From: Polytrichum commune
Taxonomy: Eukaryota > Streptophyta > Polytrichopsida > Polytrichales > Polytrichaceae
Assembly (NCBI GenBank): GCA_950295325.1
Contig: OX485807.1
Location: forward strand, 15,157,001-15,221,000
Length of the DNA: 64,000 bases
Direction of reading: 5' to 3'
Shown piece by piece: positions 1 to 10,800 of the stretch; position 1 is the first letter of the stretch, and each line of letters starts with the position of its first letter. Under the pieces are notes generated by a model, which ran no database searches, was not told the DNA's origin, and worked only from the letters and a program-made list of their open reading frames with translations. A program made the position numbers and the translations under genes.

Positions 1-2087
1 AGCAGCAGCAGCACCAACTGCTAAGCCCAAGCTGATGCAGTTAAACTGATATGAACACACACGAGCACAATTGTTAATAAACACTTGTACCTCAAATCTT
101 GGGACAAAAACAAGATCCTTATGCATTAGAGAAACAATGAGCTATATGTCCAATAAAGGACAATGTGGCCAAGACGGAAGACAAACCTGAAAATGGCCAT
201 GGTCAATCAGCATAAGAGCTGGTTGGAGGAGAATTATCCCTAAAGCAAACGCCTGCTCTTCAAATGCTCGTCGTTGATAGTACAGAAGAACAAAAGTGAT
301 AGCTGCAGGAAAGAACACAAGAATGTCTGATGACAAAACCGTCCAACGCATCAGGAATTTGCTGCACCCAACCCAACACATCACGCCCATTTCCTTGGCT
401 TTCAGTAGAGTATGGCTCTAATCATGTCCACTAACTCCTTGAAAGTTTCATTTGTGCCTTCCCAATATTCCTTAATATTTACTTTCTTCAAAACTTTCTC
501 AATTTGGAATCTCAAGAACCACTGGATGTTCTTCCTTATTCAGGTTTGTAGTTAGTGGTACTGGCTCACAAGCTTTGAGAGTGGTAACAAGCCGAGGAAA
601 ACTAAGAACACTAAAATACACCTGTCTCTTTCCAATTTTTGTTATGCCAACAGAATACTTAACCATCCAAGAAAAGAATGGCAGAGGGAGGTTATGAGGT
701 GCTGGGGATTATAAGAACGTGTCAAATGTGGCCAATATCACTTGCACATGTACCTACATTTTGAGACTATGCAAGGAACATGGAATCAAGGTACCTATAG
801 GAGGATTTGTTGAGGTTGAGGTGTCAGGCTGAGTGAAACAGAGATGGGTTTGTAAACTTCCGTAAGGTGCTTCCTGTTCATCTATTTAAGGGCCAAACTG
901 TAATTTCTATGTGGGATCTGACTGGGTTTTGAGCAATGTAAGACTGCCATGTGGCAACATTTAAAAAATAATTAATCGTTAAAAACCAAAGCATGAAGCC
1001 CTTTATGGAAGTTACCTGCTGGGATTCTCATAACCTCGGGAAGAGTTGAGTGCCACTGCAGCAGGCTCAAAGGCATGCAGGAAGTGGCCATGTACCCAAC
1101 TCTGGTAGGCTGACAGGGGTGGATAATCCAATCCCCAGTACCGGAGATCATTGGCAGTTGTATTCATGTACCATTCCTTCACCGGAGTATGGATGGTAAT
1201 CTCCATCCAGTGCCGTTGCGCTTCATAGTCACCAAATTTTGGAGCTATCCCAGCGCCTGTGTCAATGATGACAACAAAGTCATACTCAAGACTTCAAGAG
1301 TTCCAACGCAACAGCAACAAAAGTTTATCACACCACAACAAAGTTCATTGTCATGAACTATTCTGCTCATAAGGAGGTAACCTTGATTTTGTATGATTGC
1401 GGATGAGGGGTACCAAGGTCAGACGAAGAACACCAGAACAGATCGGACGACCTTTGAAAACTGTGAGTGGCCATTACAACTCGGAGAACTTTAGTATCCA
1501 GGATGTAGGTCACCTGTTCAAGCTAAAAATATTCTGGAGGCCAGATATTATTTGGCCATCATCAATCCACACTGTGTATTAATTCAACTGCCTCCACACC
1601 AATTGGCCCAGAAAATAGGTATGCAGGCCTTACGTGGTCACTTTTATTAACAAACAAATATATTTAAGTGGTATAGGGCAAGGCACCAAAAGACATGTGT
1701 TACAATGAGATTGGAGTATGTGCTCAAATTATACACACCATTCTGGGTTTAGGGTTTAGGGCATATGCAATCACTTAAAGGGGAAGAGAATCTTCACTTT
1801 GACATCCTACAACTTCTGCATCCCAACTACGAATCTGATAAACTTGGAAGGACAATCTGCGTAATTCACAGACGAATTATGGCACCTGAAACGTGCATAA
1901 CCAGAAACCTAACCCTAAACCCTTCAGGGGTGGAGGACACACCAGAATAAGAGTGCAGCGACAGGATGATTCGGAGTAGGAGTGCAAAGGCACAGATTGC
2001 CAAGAATGTAACCTTCTTGTGTTTACGCAATACATGGGCCGGCAACGTCCATCCCTGAACAACATTGGGCGAGCCCTTCTTCGCCAT
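1..2087 (-). CDS. ALG6: ALG6 alpha-1,3-glucosyltransferase, 5' part (4 exons, runs off the left edge)
   Basis: Dolichyl-P-Glc:Man9GlcNAc2-PP-dolichyl alpha-1,3-glucosyltransferase, a multi-pass ER membrane enzyme that adds the first glucose to the lipid-linked N-glycan precursor. Exons on the minus strand: 2087-1943, 1256-1016, 361-187 and 45-1. All borders are GT/AG and in phase, giving 202 codons of a family usually near 500 residues. Exon 1 starts with MAKKGSPNV and carries the first membrane segment (about residues 26-43). Exon 2 has the family hallmark GDYEAQRHWMEIT, then NTTANDLRYWGLDYPPL, the conserved luminal loop of ALG6/ALG8. Exon 3 has FLMRWTVLSSD, a membrane segment and LIDHGHFQ, which continues as FNCISLGLAV in exon 4. 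ALG8 is the alternative, but YWGLDYPPLSAYQS and SSRGYE favour ALG6. The C-terminal part lies outside the window. No stop or frameshift is seen. Confidence 0.93.
1743..1760 (+). promoter_or_regulatory. telomere-like repeat inside ALG6 intron 1
   Basis: Two adjacent TTTAGGG units lie in the first intron of ALG6. The opposite-sense form, CCTAACCCTAAACCC, occurs at about 1908-1922, just inside the intron next to the exon 1 donor. Such telo-boxes are common near plant transcription starts. A role here is inference. Confidence 0.4.
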
Positions 2088-4004
2088 TCCTCACTCTTGT
2101 ACAGATGTCTTAAATACCCATCCCTTGCAACTCCAACGTAAGGCAAACCCCCATCCAAGTTCTGCCTATCTACACAAGAACACATCACCCCCACACGTTA
2201 ATGCTAATAGCCAGCAGAAATAATCTCCTTGCCATCCCGAAATTGCTAAGCTTACTCTTCAAAATTGCGTGTAAAATAGAGGTTCTATGTATGAACATTT
2301 GTGACTTATAAGTAAGCTGGTGGTTTTCATCTTATATATCACTTGAACTCCTCAAAACAAGCGCATAGTTGAACCAGTACATCAACAAACAAGTCAAAGC
2401 ATGCCTTACTCTCTCTAATAAGCAAGCCTTCACTTCAGTAGTGAGGAAGCCCAACTACATTGTTACCATCATTCAACGAACAAGAAACCCAAAATCCAGT
2501 GGGCCAATTCAGAGGATTGTAGTGCTTCCAAAACTCCACAAATTCATCCTGGAGGTTAAGAGGAAGGCTATTCAAAAGGTTAACTTACACCTCAATTCAA
2601 CAATTTTGTCTTAAAATACATTGGAAACAAACCTGCAGCAAACAGAGCTCAAATAAGCTAACTCAAATAAACCACAAGTGTCAGCGATGTTCCATAAAAT
2701 TTCAATTTAAAGTGCACTCACCAAAGCCCGTTAGCAGAAATTGGTTACCCTAATTCAGTCACATTGGATTGTAATCAGCTGACTACCTTAAAAATCTCTG
2801 ACACATTACTTGTGTAAGACCTTCGAGCTAACAAAAATTAAACTGCCAATGCGCCTGAAGCCCGTAGAGGAAATGAAGATCCTCGCCAGCGTAAACTTCA
2901 AGATTTTTCAATTTACCGCGATTACTTCCAGTAAGAAGTAGCGATGAAAATATTTCGATGCAAAGCTTCATATGAATCTTAACTTTGCAACATATATGGA
3001 CAGGGGCACCTCATCGACGTCCCACTCATTTATTAGCCATCCGATCATGTCGAAACAAATATTGAAAGAATTTTCTTGAACCGCCAGTTATCAAAAAACG
3101 AAATGAAGCCGAATTTCACACGAATGGGAGGTTTATAAGATTAAAAATCCAAGAAATAGCAGGAGAAGAACCGAAATTCAATGTGAACAACACCTTCTCA
3201 CAACCATAGCTCGTGCTCACTTCTCATTCAAAACCCTACTAAATACCGTAGGACGAATCAGTATGATTTTAAATCGACGAATTCGTCTCTTATATTAAAA
3301 ATCAATGATGAAAGTTTTCAGAAAGAAGAATATTATCATGATTGAGGGAAAATAAAAGGATTAGATTAGCACCTCGTACTTTAGATATGTCGGCGGATGG
3401 TGTGATCACGAAAGACTAAGTCTGCGAAGTCTCTCGCCTTCCGACCACTTCTCCGACTCTTGCCTAGCCTTGCCTTTGGATGAAGTATTACAAGTTCATC
3501 CAATTCGTCCATATCATCCAATTCTGAAAAAAAATCATTATCCCTCATGTAAGTCTTAGAGCATGATCACACGTTGTACACCAAACGCTAACACAAAGAT
3601 ATGCTAAATTGGGTAATATAATTTTAGAGGGGAGTAGTCTCATTCTCTATCTCACGCGTTCACTTTATATGAGCTTCATAAGTTATGAGTATCATGAACA
3701 AAACTAATAGCTTATAATACACAAGGCTTCATATAGAAATAATGGAAGTTGAGATTCTATTTCATCATGGATTGTGAGACATTAGTAGTTGATTTTCTTA
3801 TAGAGGAGTTGAAAGTTGGGTCACAATATACCCAAGCTACTATGATCTGGCAGGGATTTGTGGGCCCCGTCAACGGTACAATAGAGGTTAGGCTTGACAC
3901 GTGGGTCCAACTCGTGGGCTAAAACCAACATTATTATGTTGTAAGGCATTATACGAAGAACGAATGAACATGCTCTTAGAATTTATTCGTTTACGAGAGT
4001 CTTA
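2088..4004. other. upstream flank of ALG6, no gene seen
   Basis: I see no convincing coding sequence. The stretch around 3360-3500 is richer in GC and pyrimidines on the minus strand and could be an upstream leader exon or promoter of ALG6, but no splice link could be shown. The longest open frames here (about 80 codons) have no recognisable protein features. Confidence 0.4.
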
Positions 4005-4352
4005 GAGCCACTTCACATATGGGCCAAGTGCCATGACCATGTGATTGTGAGGGCCCTTGACTCTCATCTAAAGGTCGTAACGAGTTGTTTAATCGTCATA
4101 TTCTGTTGAATTTGCGTCAAGCCTACCCCTTGGAGGTGGGCCTAACGTAAATTCTAGCAAACCATGAAACATTATTCATAGCTTGTCATGTAGGATTCCA
4201 TGTACATTTTTCGTCCTTGGCGATTTTTGTGTGCCCTTAGGCTTTTACCTTCAAATGCAAAGTGAACTTTGAACGGTCTCAACCTTTTCGACCAATGAGA
4301 GATCTCAAAATGCAATGGTCATGAGCCTTTAGTCTCGTGTGTGAAGCGGCCC
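4005..4352. mobile_element. PIF/Harbinger-like miniature element, copy A3
   Basis: A 348-bp element whose right end reads TGTGAAGCGGCCC; its left end, GAGCCACTTCACA, is the diverged inverted partner. It is flanked on both sides by the 3-bp direct repeat TTA (4002-4004 and 4353-4355), the target-site type of PIF/Harbinger elements. The interior resembles copy A4 at 43787-44172: both contain GGGCCTTGAC/GGCCCTTGA-like stretches and an AGGTGGGC segment. No coding capacity. Confidence 0.7.
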
Positions 4353-4355
4353 TTA

Positions 4356-6344
4356 GGGTTGTTTAACACACATGATCAAGGGTCATCAATAAAATTGACT
4401 TAGGTTTTCTCATGGAAATGGTCAATAGTCCGAAGACTGTGACCAAGATAAATCCACATTACTTTCAATCAAAAATAAATAAAATAATTAAACCCTTGGT
4501 CACATGACATAGTGTGAAGAAACTTAAACCGGATGTAGTGTACATATTAAAATATAATATGATAAATTATATTAATTATACGTGGCCACCTTCATTTTTG
4601 TTTAGACAACTTGTTTGGGTTCTCTTGCCACAAATTTTGGGTGATCATCAAGCATTATCCATTAATGAACATGTATGATTCCATGTCACTTTCTCATTCA
4701 TTTTATGACAGATCACTCTTATTGATGACCTTGTGTAAAACGAAGTGAAACTGCCACTCATTTCTCAATCATTGAGAGCGTTTACAAAGCAGTGGTCATA
4801 ATCATTGGTCACTAGTGTAACACATGCCATTAATGAATGAGAGATCCTTGTAGATCCTAGATTTGCATTATTAAAACAAAGCCCACCCATTCATTTCAAT
4901 GGGTGGTTATAAGTTTTGGTATTGGCTATCTTAATGATTTACATCACAACTTGCCATCGAGCACCTTGTGTCAATCCATTCATGACCCACACCATTTCAT
5001 TTCTCGATGTACTTCCAATACAAGTAAAACACTAAGGCGAATGAACCTATCATGAATTATGACCTATGAATGGATCTAATCAAATACGTACATAGCCAAG
5101 AATCACGGGGCTGACACATAGTGTGATTTACGGGAACTGCGTGTGGTGAGGGCACAATTGTTTGGGGGGGGTATTATCTTGCTGACAAGCAATTAAATGA
5201 CCTGTTCAATTAGGTAATTTTCCTAATTATGCATATTTTGTAGTACCTTTCAATTACTTTAAGGTTGGGTTAGTTATTTTCATGTACCATATGTTAATTG
5301 CAAATCAAGAAGTGGTTGGTCGAAGAGTTCAAAGAGGTAAAATACCTTAAGCTGCATCACGGACAACCGTGATCAACATCAGGTTTACGTGCTCACATTC
5401 ACGTTGGTATCTAAATAAGGGCGTTATTTTTTCTTTTTCTTTTCTTTTCTTGCTATGTCCTACTATTATCCTCCAAATGTGGCCAGTTCTAATTGGTTGT
5501 CCGACTGAGGCCAAACTTTGCCTTATTTTTAAAACCATCTCAAAAAGCAACACCAATGATTCGTCACAATGTGGTTTAGTCTCCAAACAATTTCATAAAG
5601 CCACCATACAAAGCATACATACACAAAATTGGAACACACTCAAAACCAATTTGAAATGCATTTATTGGCTTTGTCTGTAAGTTGTTTTCTTTATTACGGA
5701 AGCTTAAACCAATGACACCCCCGAGCAGAGTGATGGAAATCCTATTGCATTTCTATTCATGTGAAATAGAAAAAAGAAAATGTGCCAAAACCTAAACTAC
5801 TATAAGGGATATAATTTGTAGATGCCAACAAAACACCAAACTCTCACAATGCAACGCCATGACCTAATCCAATCTCAACCACGTTGCTTACCTAAACATG
5901 TCATCCAATGCACTTCAATCATTTTTTCATTTATCAACAAATTTTCATCCACTATGGGCGGGAGGGGGGAATGTGTAATAGCCCTTTTACAATATATTTT
6001 TACCATAATATCTTAGAAATATTATGAACCTAATTTCATGGAATTAATAACACCCTACATTATTGTGAACTCAAAGTCACATATTGTGTGGGGCCTATTT
6101 TATTTTGAAACCACTTCAAATTTTTTGATATCATCTTTAGAAAAGATATTATCTTTGGCCACATGTAGTTTCTAATTTGTGGGGAGTGTCGACCCTATGC
6201 CAGGAATAAAATGTGCATGTTCAATTTATTTTTAATGTACGTCACTACAATGTTCACTTCAAGAAATCAAAAAGATATACACCTTGACTCCCTTAAAAAT
6301 GGCAACAACTTCAACTCTCATATTTCTCATTTGGATTTAACCAA
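4356..6344. other. gene-free A/T-rich DNA
   Basis: No gene is recognised. The sequence is A/T-rich with short, low-quality open frames. A run of G occurs at 5164-5171 and a pyrimidine-rich stretch at about 5427-5452. Confidence 0.4.
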
Positions 6345-6712
6345 GTTTCAAGTATATCTATACTTATGCATGAATACTGGACATAATGAAATTACCTATG
6401 TGCACTTCTATCGCGCGGACCTTATGATAGAAATGACAACAACTGATTATGAATGTGAATTGCATCTTTTGTTCTAACAAATGTTAGGTGCATGCACACT
6501 GTGTAATTTGTGGAAAATAACACATCTAGAGGGATTATTGACCATGTTGCTTCTCAGAGTATCTCAAAATCGGGGTTTTCATCACGGCCTTCTAGTTTCT
6601 TCCCCCAAATAATTTGTTTTGCAATGTGCATGTCCCAACTGTGCAAAATGTACTCTCAAAGGGATTACCAATTTTGTCCACATCTTTTGTCCACATTTAC
6701 TTAAATCCTAGT
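6345..6712 (+). repeat. dispersed repeat R1, copy 1
   Basis: This segment is clearly similar to two parts of 24545-25580. Shared landmarks are CTGGACATAATGA, TATGTGCACTTCTAT and ATGATAGAAAT, then GCATGCACACTGTG, GACCAT-TTGCTTCTCA and TCTAGTTTCTT. The second copy has about 700 bp more between the two landmark groups. No coding capacity is evident; a transposon remnant is likely. Confidence 0.65.
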
Positions 6713-7084
6713 TATTTGCTGACATGCTCATGTGATCTTCATCTTGTTATCAAACCGCAATATATGTTGAAATCAAAAATGCGTCCATAATAGGTGCACT
6801 CACCTTATACATACCTAATGGTTGATTCATGTAGGCAATGTGATATATAAAGAACATGGATATCTTTCATACACCACCTCCCCCATGTTTTCCCCACCAT
6901 ACTTTTGCAGCCATGCTCCTCACCATGTTTGTCTTTGTTATATATATATATAGTTTTTGAAAAGTGATGAATTGCGAGGAGTATTGGGATATGGCAAGGT
7001 GATGGCCTCACTATTATCATCACCGCCACCACCACAATGTTTGTTGTATACAATGAACAGGGAGGACTGACAACTAGTTACATA

Positions 7085-7275
7085 TGAACCAATCGAGTTT
7101 TGAAAAATAATCGGTTAAAATTTCAAGACTTCAAGAAAATCACTGATAGATCTAGAGGAATTTAGAGTATATTCCTCATTTTATTTAAAAAACCAAAAGA
7201 TGTCAACATGTACATGGTTCATTTTGGCAACAATAGGATCCTGATTGACTATGCCCAAGAATATCACGGGACACT
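7085..7275 (+). repeat. dispersed repeat R2, copy 1
   Basis: Diverged but collinear with 54115-54310. Shared landmarks include TAGAGGAAT, AGATGTCAACATGTA and TAGGATC-TGA-CGACTAT-like text. Probably the remains of the same transposon family at two sites. No protein is recognised. Confidence 0.55.
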
Positions 7276-7420
7276 CGTCAAATTGTATATCAATTCCATT
7301 GTATACCGTAGTACCCGTACCACTTCGCACTAATTAAACTATGTTTAGGAAAACCGAATTGATATGAAATTGTATTTTGAATATTTCAAAAATTAATATG
7401 GAAAAATTTGGTTTTTCCTT

Positions 7421-7567
7421 CATAACATTACTCAGATCCATAACAATGTTACGTGGGACTGATAGTATTTTACGGAATATTCGTCACATTTACATTGAAT
7501 ATGGGGAATATTCCACAAAATATTGTCAGTCCCACAGAACATTGTTATGGATCTGAATAATGTTATG
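7421..7567. repeat. 147-bp near-perfect hairpin (foldback element)
   Basis: The arms 7421-7482 and 7506-7567 are inverted copies of each other with only a handful of mismatches over 62 bp, around a 23-bp centre. Each arm runs CATAACATT, CAGATCCATAACAATGTT, GTGGGACTGA, GGAATATTC. Such structures are typical of small foldback transposons and some small-RNA precursors. It lies about 280 bp before the first VIRILIZER codon. No clear target-site duplication was identified. Confidence 0.8.
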
Positions 7568-7844
7568 TTTAAATCTAGTATTTCCGAATCTTAAAATAGG
7601 GAATATAATAATTATTCTCTTATGAATAGCAGAGGCGGTGAAGGTACTACGGTATAGATAGATTGAAATTGAAATTGAGAATGGATTGGATGGATGATAA
7701 GCTACGAAGTTCATCCATAGGTTGTGAATGCGAGGGAAGCGAAGGCCAAAGGGACGAAGAGCAGTGAGGAGGGAGGTTAACCCCCAAAACCCTGCACGCA
7801 CGCCATGCTCGGAGTCTTGGCCTCTGCTCTCCTCGCGCCTGGCC
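7568..7844 (+). promoter_or_regulatory. promoter and 5' leader region of VIRILIZER
   Basis: This stretch lies between the hairpin and the chosen start codon. From about 7725 the GC content rises sharply and no in-frame stop precedes the start within the last 115 bp, as expected for a leader exon. The transcription start cannot be fixed from sequence alone. Confidence 0.4.
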
Positions 7845-10800
7845 ATGGCCACAATGGCCGATGCCCCTCGCCCCGCCATCCTCTTCGCCGATTCCTTCTT
7901 CCACGATCGCCTCTGCCAACACGTCGACGAGGTACTTAGCTGCCTCAACTTCCTTCTCCTCCACCCTTGCACCTTTTTCCCCCCCTAAATAAATAGCCAT
8001 CGCTGGTAATTAGAGTTGGAGCACTCCACTAAGTACCTAGGGTTTCAACCAGGCGATCGGTAGAGCTCTGTATCACAAGAGAGTGTTAGTAACAATGACG
8101 AAGGTGTTAGTCGTGTTTAATTTTTGATTTTTTCTCCAGCTCTGCCCCTTTTTTTTCCCTTTCACGATTGTCCAGCCTTCCGTTCCCCGTGAGAATTATG
8201 TTTTTTCTGGTGACTCCACTGAGGTTGGAGGTTGCGAGCATCACACTCCTCTAAATTTATACACAAACATTGATGTCACATCGATTAATTAACATCAAAT
8301 TACATCAACATTGAAGCAACGCCTACCAAACGTAGGGTTGTAGTTCTCATAACTTTGTTTCTATATTACATAGCTACAAGACCTAAAAGGTTGAATTATG
8401 AGGCGAATCAATGTGGAATTAATTATATTTTAATTTAGAACATATAATAGCACAGAACGATATTAAACCCTGAAGGGCATGTCTTTCACTAGATTTCACA
8501 TTGATTCAATCACATCAACTACAGCGCTGAAGCAATGCCTACCAGGCATAGGGTGCAATTCTAATCTGTTGTTTCTATATTGCATAGCTACAAGACCTAA
8601 AAGGTTGAATTATGAGGCGAATCAATGTGAATTATGTAAATGCCGGTCACTTGCATTTGGAGATGAGGGTCATTTCTTATTTGATATGGATATATCGTGA
8701 GGTTTATAAATGGTACGTCGATGAGGTGCACCCATGCACTGGAATTGCTAAACAAAAAAAAGGTCTCATGACCTTCACATAGTTATTCCTGGTAATTCTG
8801 CAAAGGCACTGTGATAATGGATTATTTCTCTTCTCTTGTTCCTTGCACTGGCATTGATCAATAATTTTGCATATTCTCGAAATTTATTTTGACGAGGATT
8901 ATGATTTTTTTCTGTGTTTCAGTTGCACTTGTAGTCCAATTTTCTTTCAGCATAGTCTGATTGGCGTTCAAGGTGGCAGTTGGAACAAGCGGTCTTAAAG
9001 TTTCAAGAATATTCCTCACAAGTATTATATTAGACATTGGCAGCAATTTGTCGTTGAGTCAGTCAGCTGATCTCTTCACCAACTCTGGCTTGAAATGTTT
9101 GATTTGTATCAGGTTCGATTCACAGAACCTGTGGTGATTACCGGATGTGAGGTTGTCGGACTGCATCAATCTTCTTTGTGCCCAACTCTTTCTCTAAAGG
9201 GGTAAGTGCTCCGAGCACTGTTTCTGTTCTTGTCCATGGATTAGAGATAGGCTTGTTATATACTAAGCCGGCTTCTTGATGTTTCATTCAACCTTAAGTA
9301 AGTGTCAAGATAGGTTGTTAAAAATGCTGTACAGCAGATTTCAAACATGGGTGGTCAGAATGATGTAAGCATTACGAAAGGAGGGCAGGCCTCTCTTCTG
9401 GCACGTGCAGCTTCCGCTCTTGGAACGGTTGATTATGGTTTGGCCCATGGCCTAGGCAAAACTCTGAAATGAACTAGAAATCGTACTTCACTGCAGAAGG
9501 GTCTGGCTTGCCTTCGGTGTCCAAGCTCCTGTACAATATGATAGGCAAGAGGGACACCATTTTCTGTGATGAGTCAGGGACACTCTGCAGTGATAAGATC
9601 ATTTATGTTTAACCAGATTGATACTCATAATTTGAAATAAACTTGCAAAAGCTTATTCTTTGTTTCAAACATCAACATCGTGTTGAGGGCTCAAATCTGA
9701 TGGCTTTGATTGTTCTAGTAGCGCTGGTAGTGGTCAAGCGGTAATTCTTATCAAAGAACTTAAATGTGCACATGTATCTTGGACTAGAGCCTGTCTGGTT
9801 GATATTTTTATGTGTTTTACAGAGTCACAAGCCCAGATTCATGTGCAGTCGAGTTCTTTGTGCGGAGTGGAGGAGAATCACGTTTCCAGCCCCTTGGCCC
9901 TTCCTTCATCCACTCCCTTGCTGCTACGTCTCTGCTTGATGTGCAGGTAAGAAGCTGTCATCTGTCTACATAATCTGGGTTTCCTTGTTATGTGAAGATG
10001 CAATTCAATGGATTAGAGAACTCTCTTGTGAAGCTCTGATGTCATCTTGCTCTTGTGTCCCAGGAAGTGTCCCGTCTTAAAAATCTTGTGCTCTGCCTAT
10101 GTCAGGAATTTTACAAACTGTTATTTTAGTTTCAGGAAATTGAGGAGTAGGGAGGCTAAGTTTCCTCATTAACCTTGATAGAACTATGAAGGGTATTGTG
10201 ATTATGCCATTTCCCAAGTTCAAAGCTCAAAATTCTCACTGCGCAATGCATCCCTCTAATACAGGCAGCTGTCACTGAACACCTGGTGCTGCGGGGCAGC
10301 TACAAGTCCCTTACGCTTGTGATCTATGGTAATCTTGCGAAGGAGCTGTGCCTTGATCGCAATAGGGCTGCTTTTGTTTCTTCTTCGAAATCCACATTTA
10401 ATGTTGACATGCTGCAAGAAGTATTGGACACACAACTCACAGCAGGGTCAGCTCTTAGTAGCCTACAGCTCATCAGTCCTCCAACTGCTGAACAAGGACA
10501 GCTGCTTCACCGGTTTCTTAAGTGTTTGGGTGGAGCAGACCCTGATCGGAACCTTGTGTCAGTGTTACTTATGGCAGCAGCTGCTTTGCATGTACCCCTA
10601 CAGATTTCAGTCAATGGTGCCCACTGGATTGCTGCAAAGAAGTTAGATCCACTGGATAGCCCTGTAGACCCTGTGGTGGATGATATCAATGTAGAAGTAC
10701 AGGAACTACGTGATTGGGTGCAGCAAAGAGAAGAAGAGGGAAAACAGAGATCTACAGAGGAAGGGGCTGAGCAGTCACTGCTGTCTATTTCTCAAACCTG

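Noticed and set aside
7647-8000. Long minus-strand open frames over the VIRILIZER first exon
   Set aside because: They are shadows of the GC-rich first exon on the other strand; the plus-strand reading matches the VIRILIZER N-terminus.
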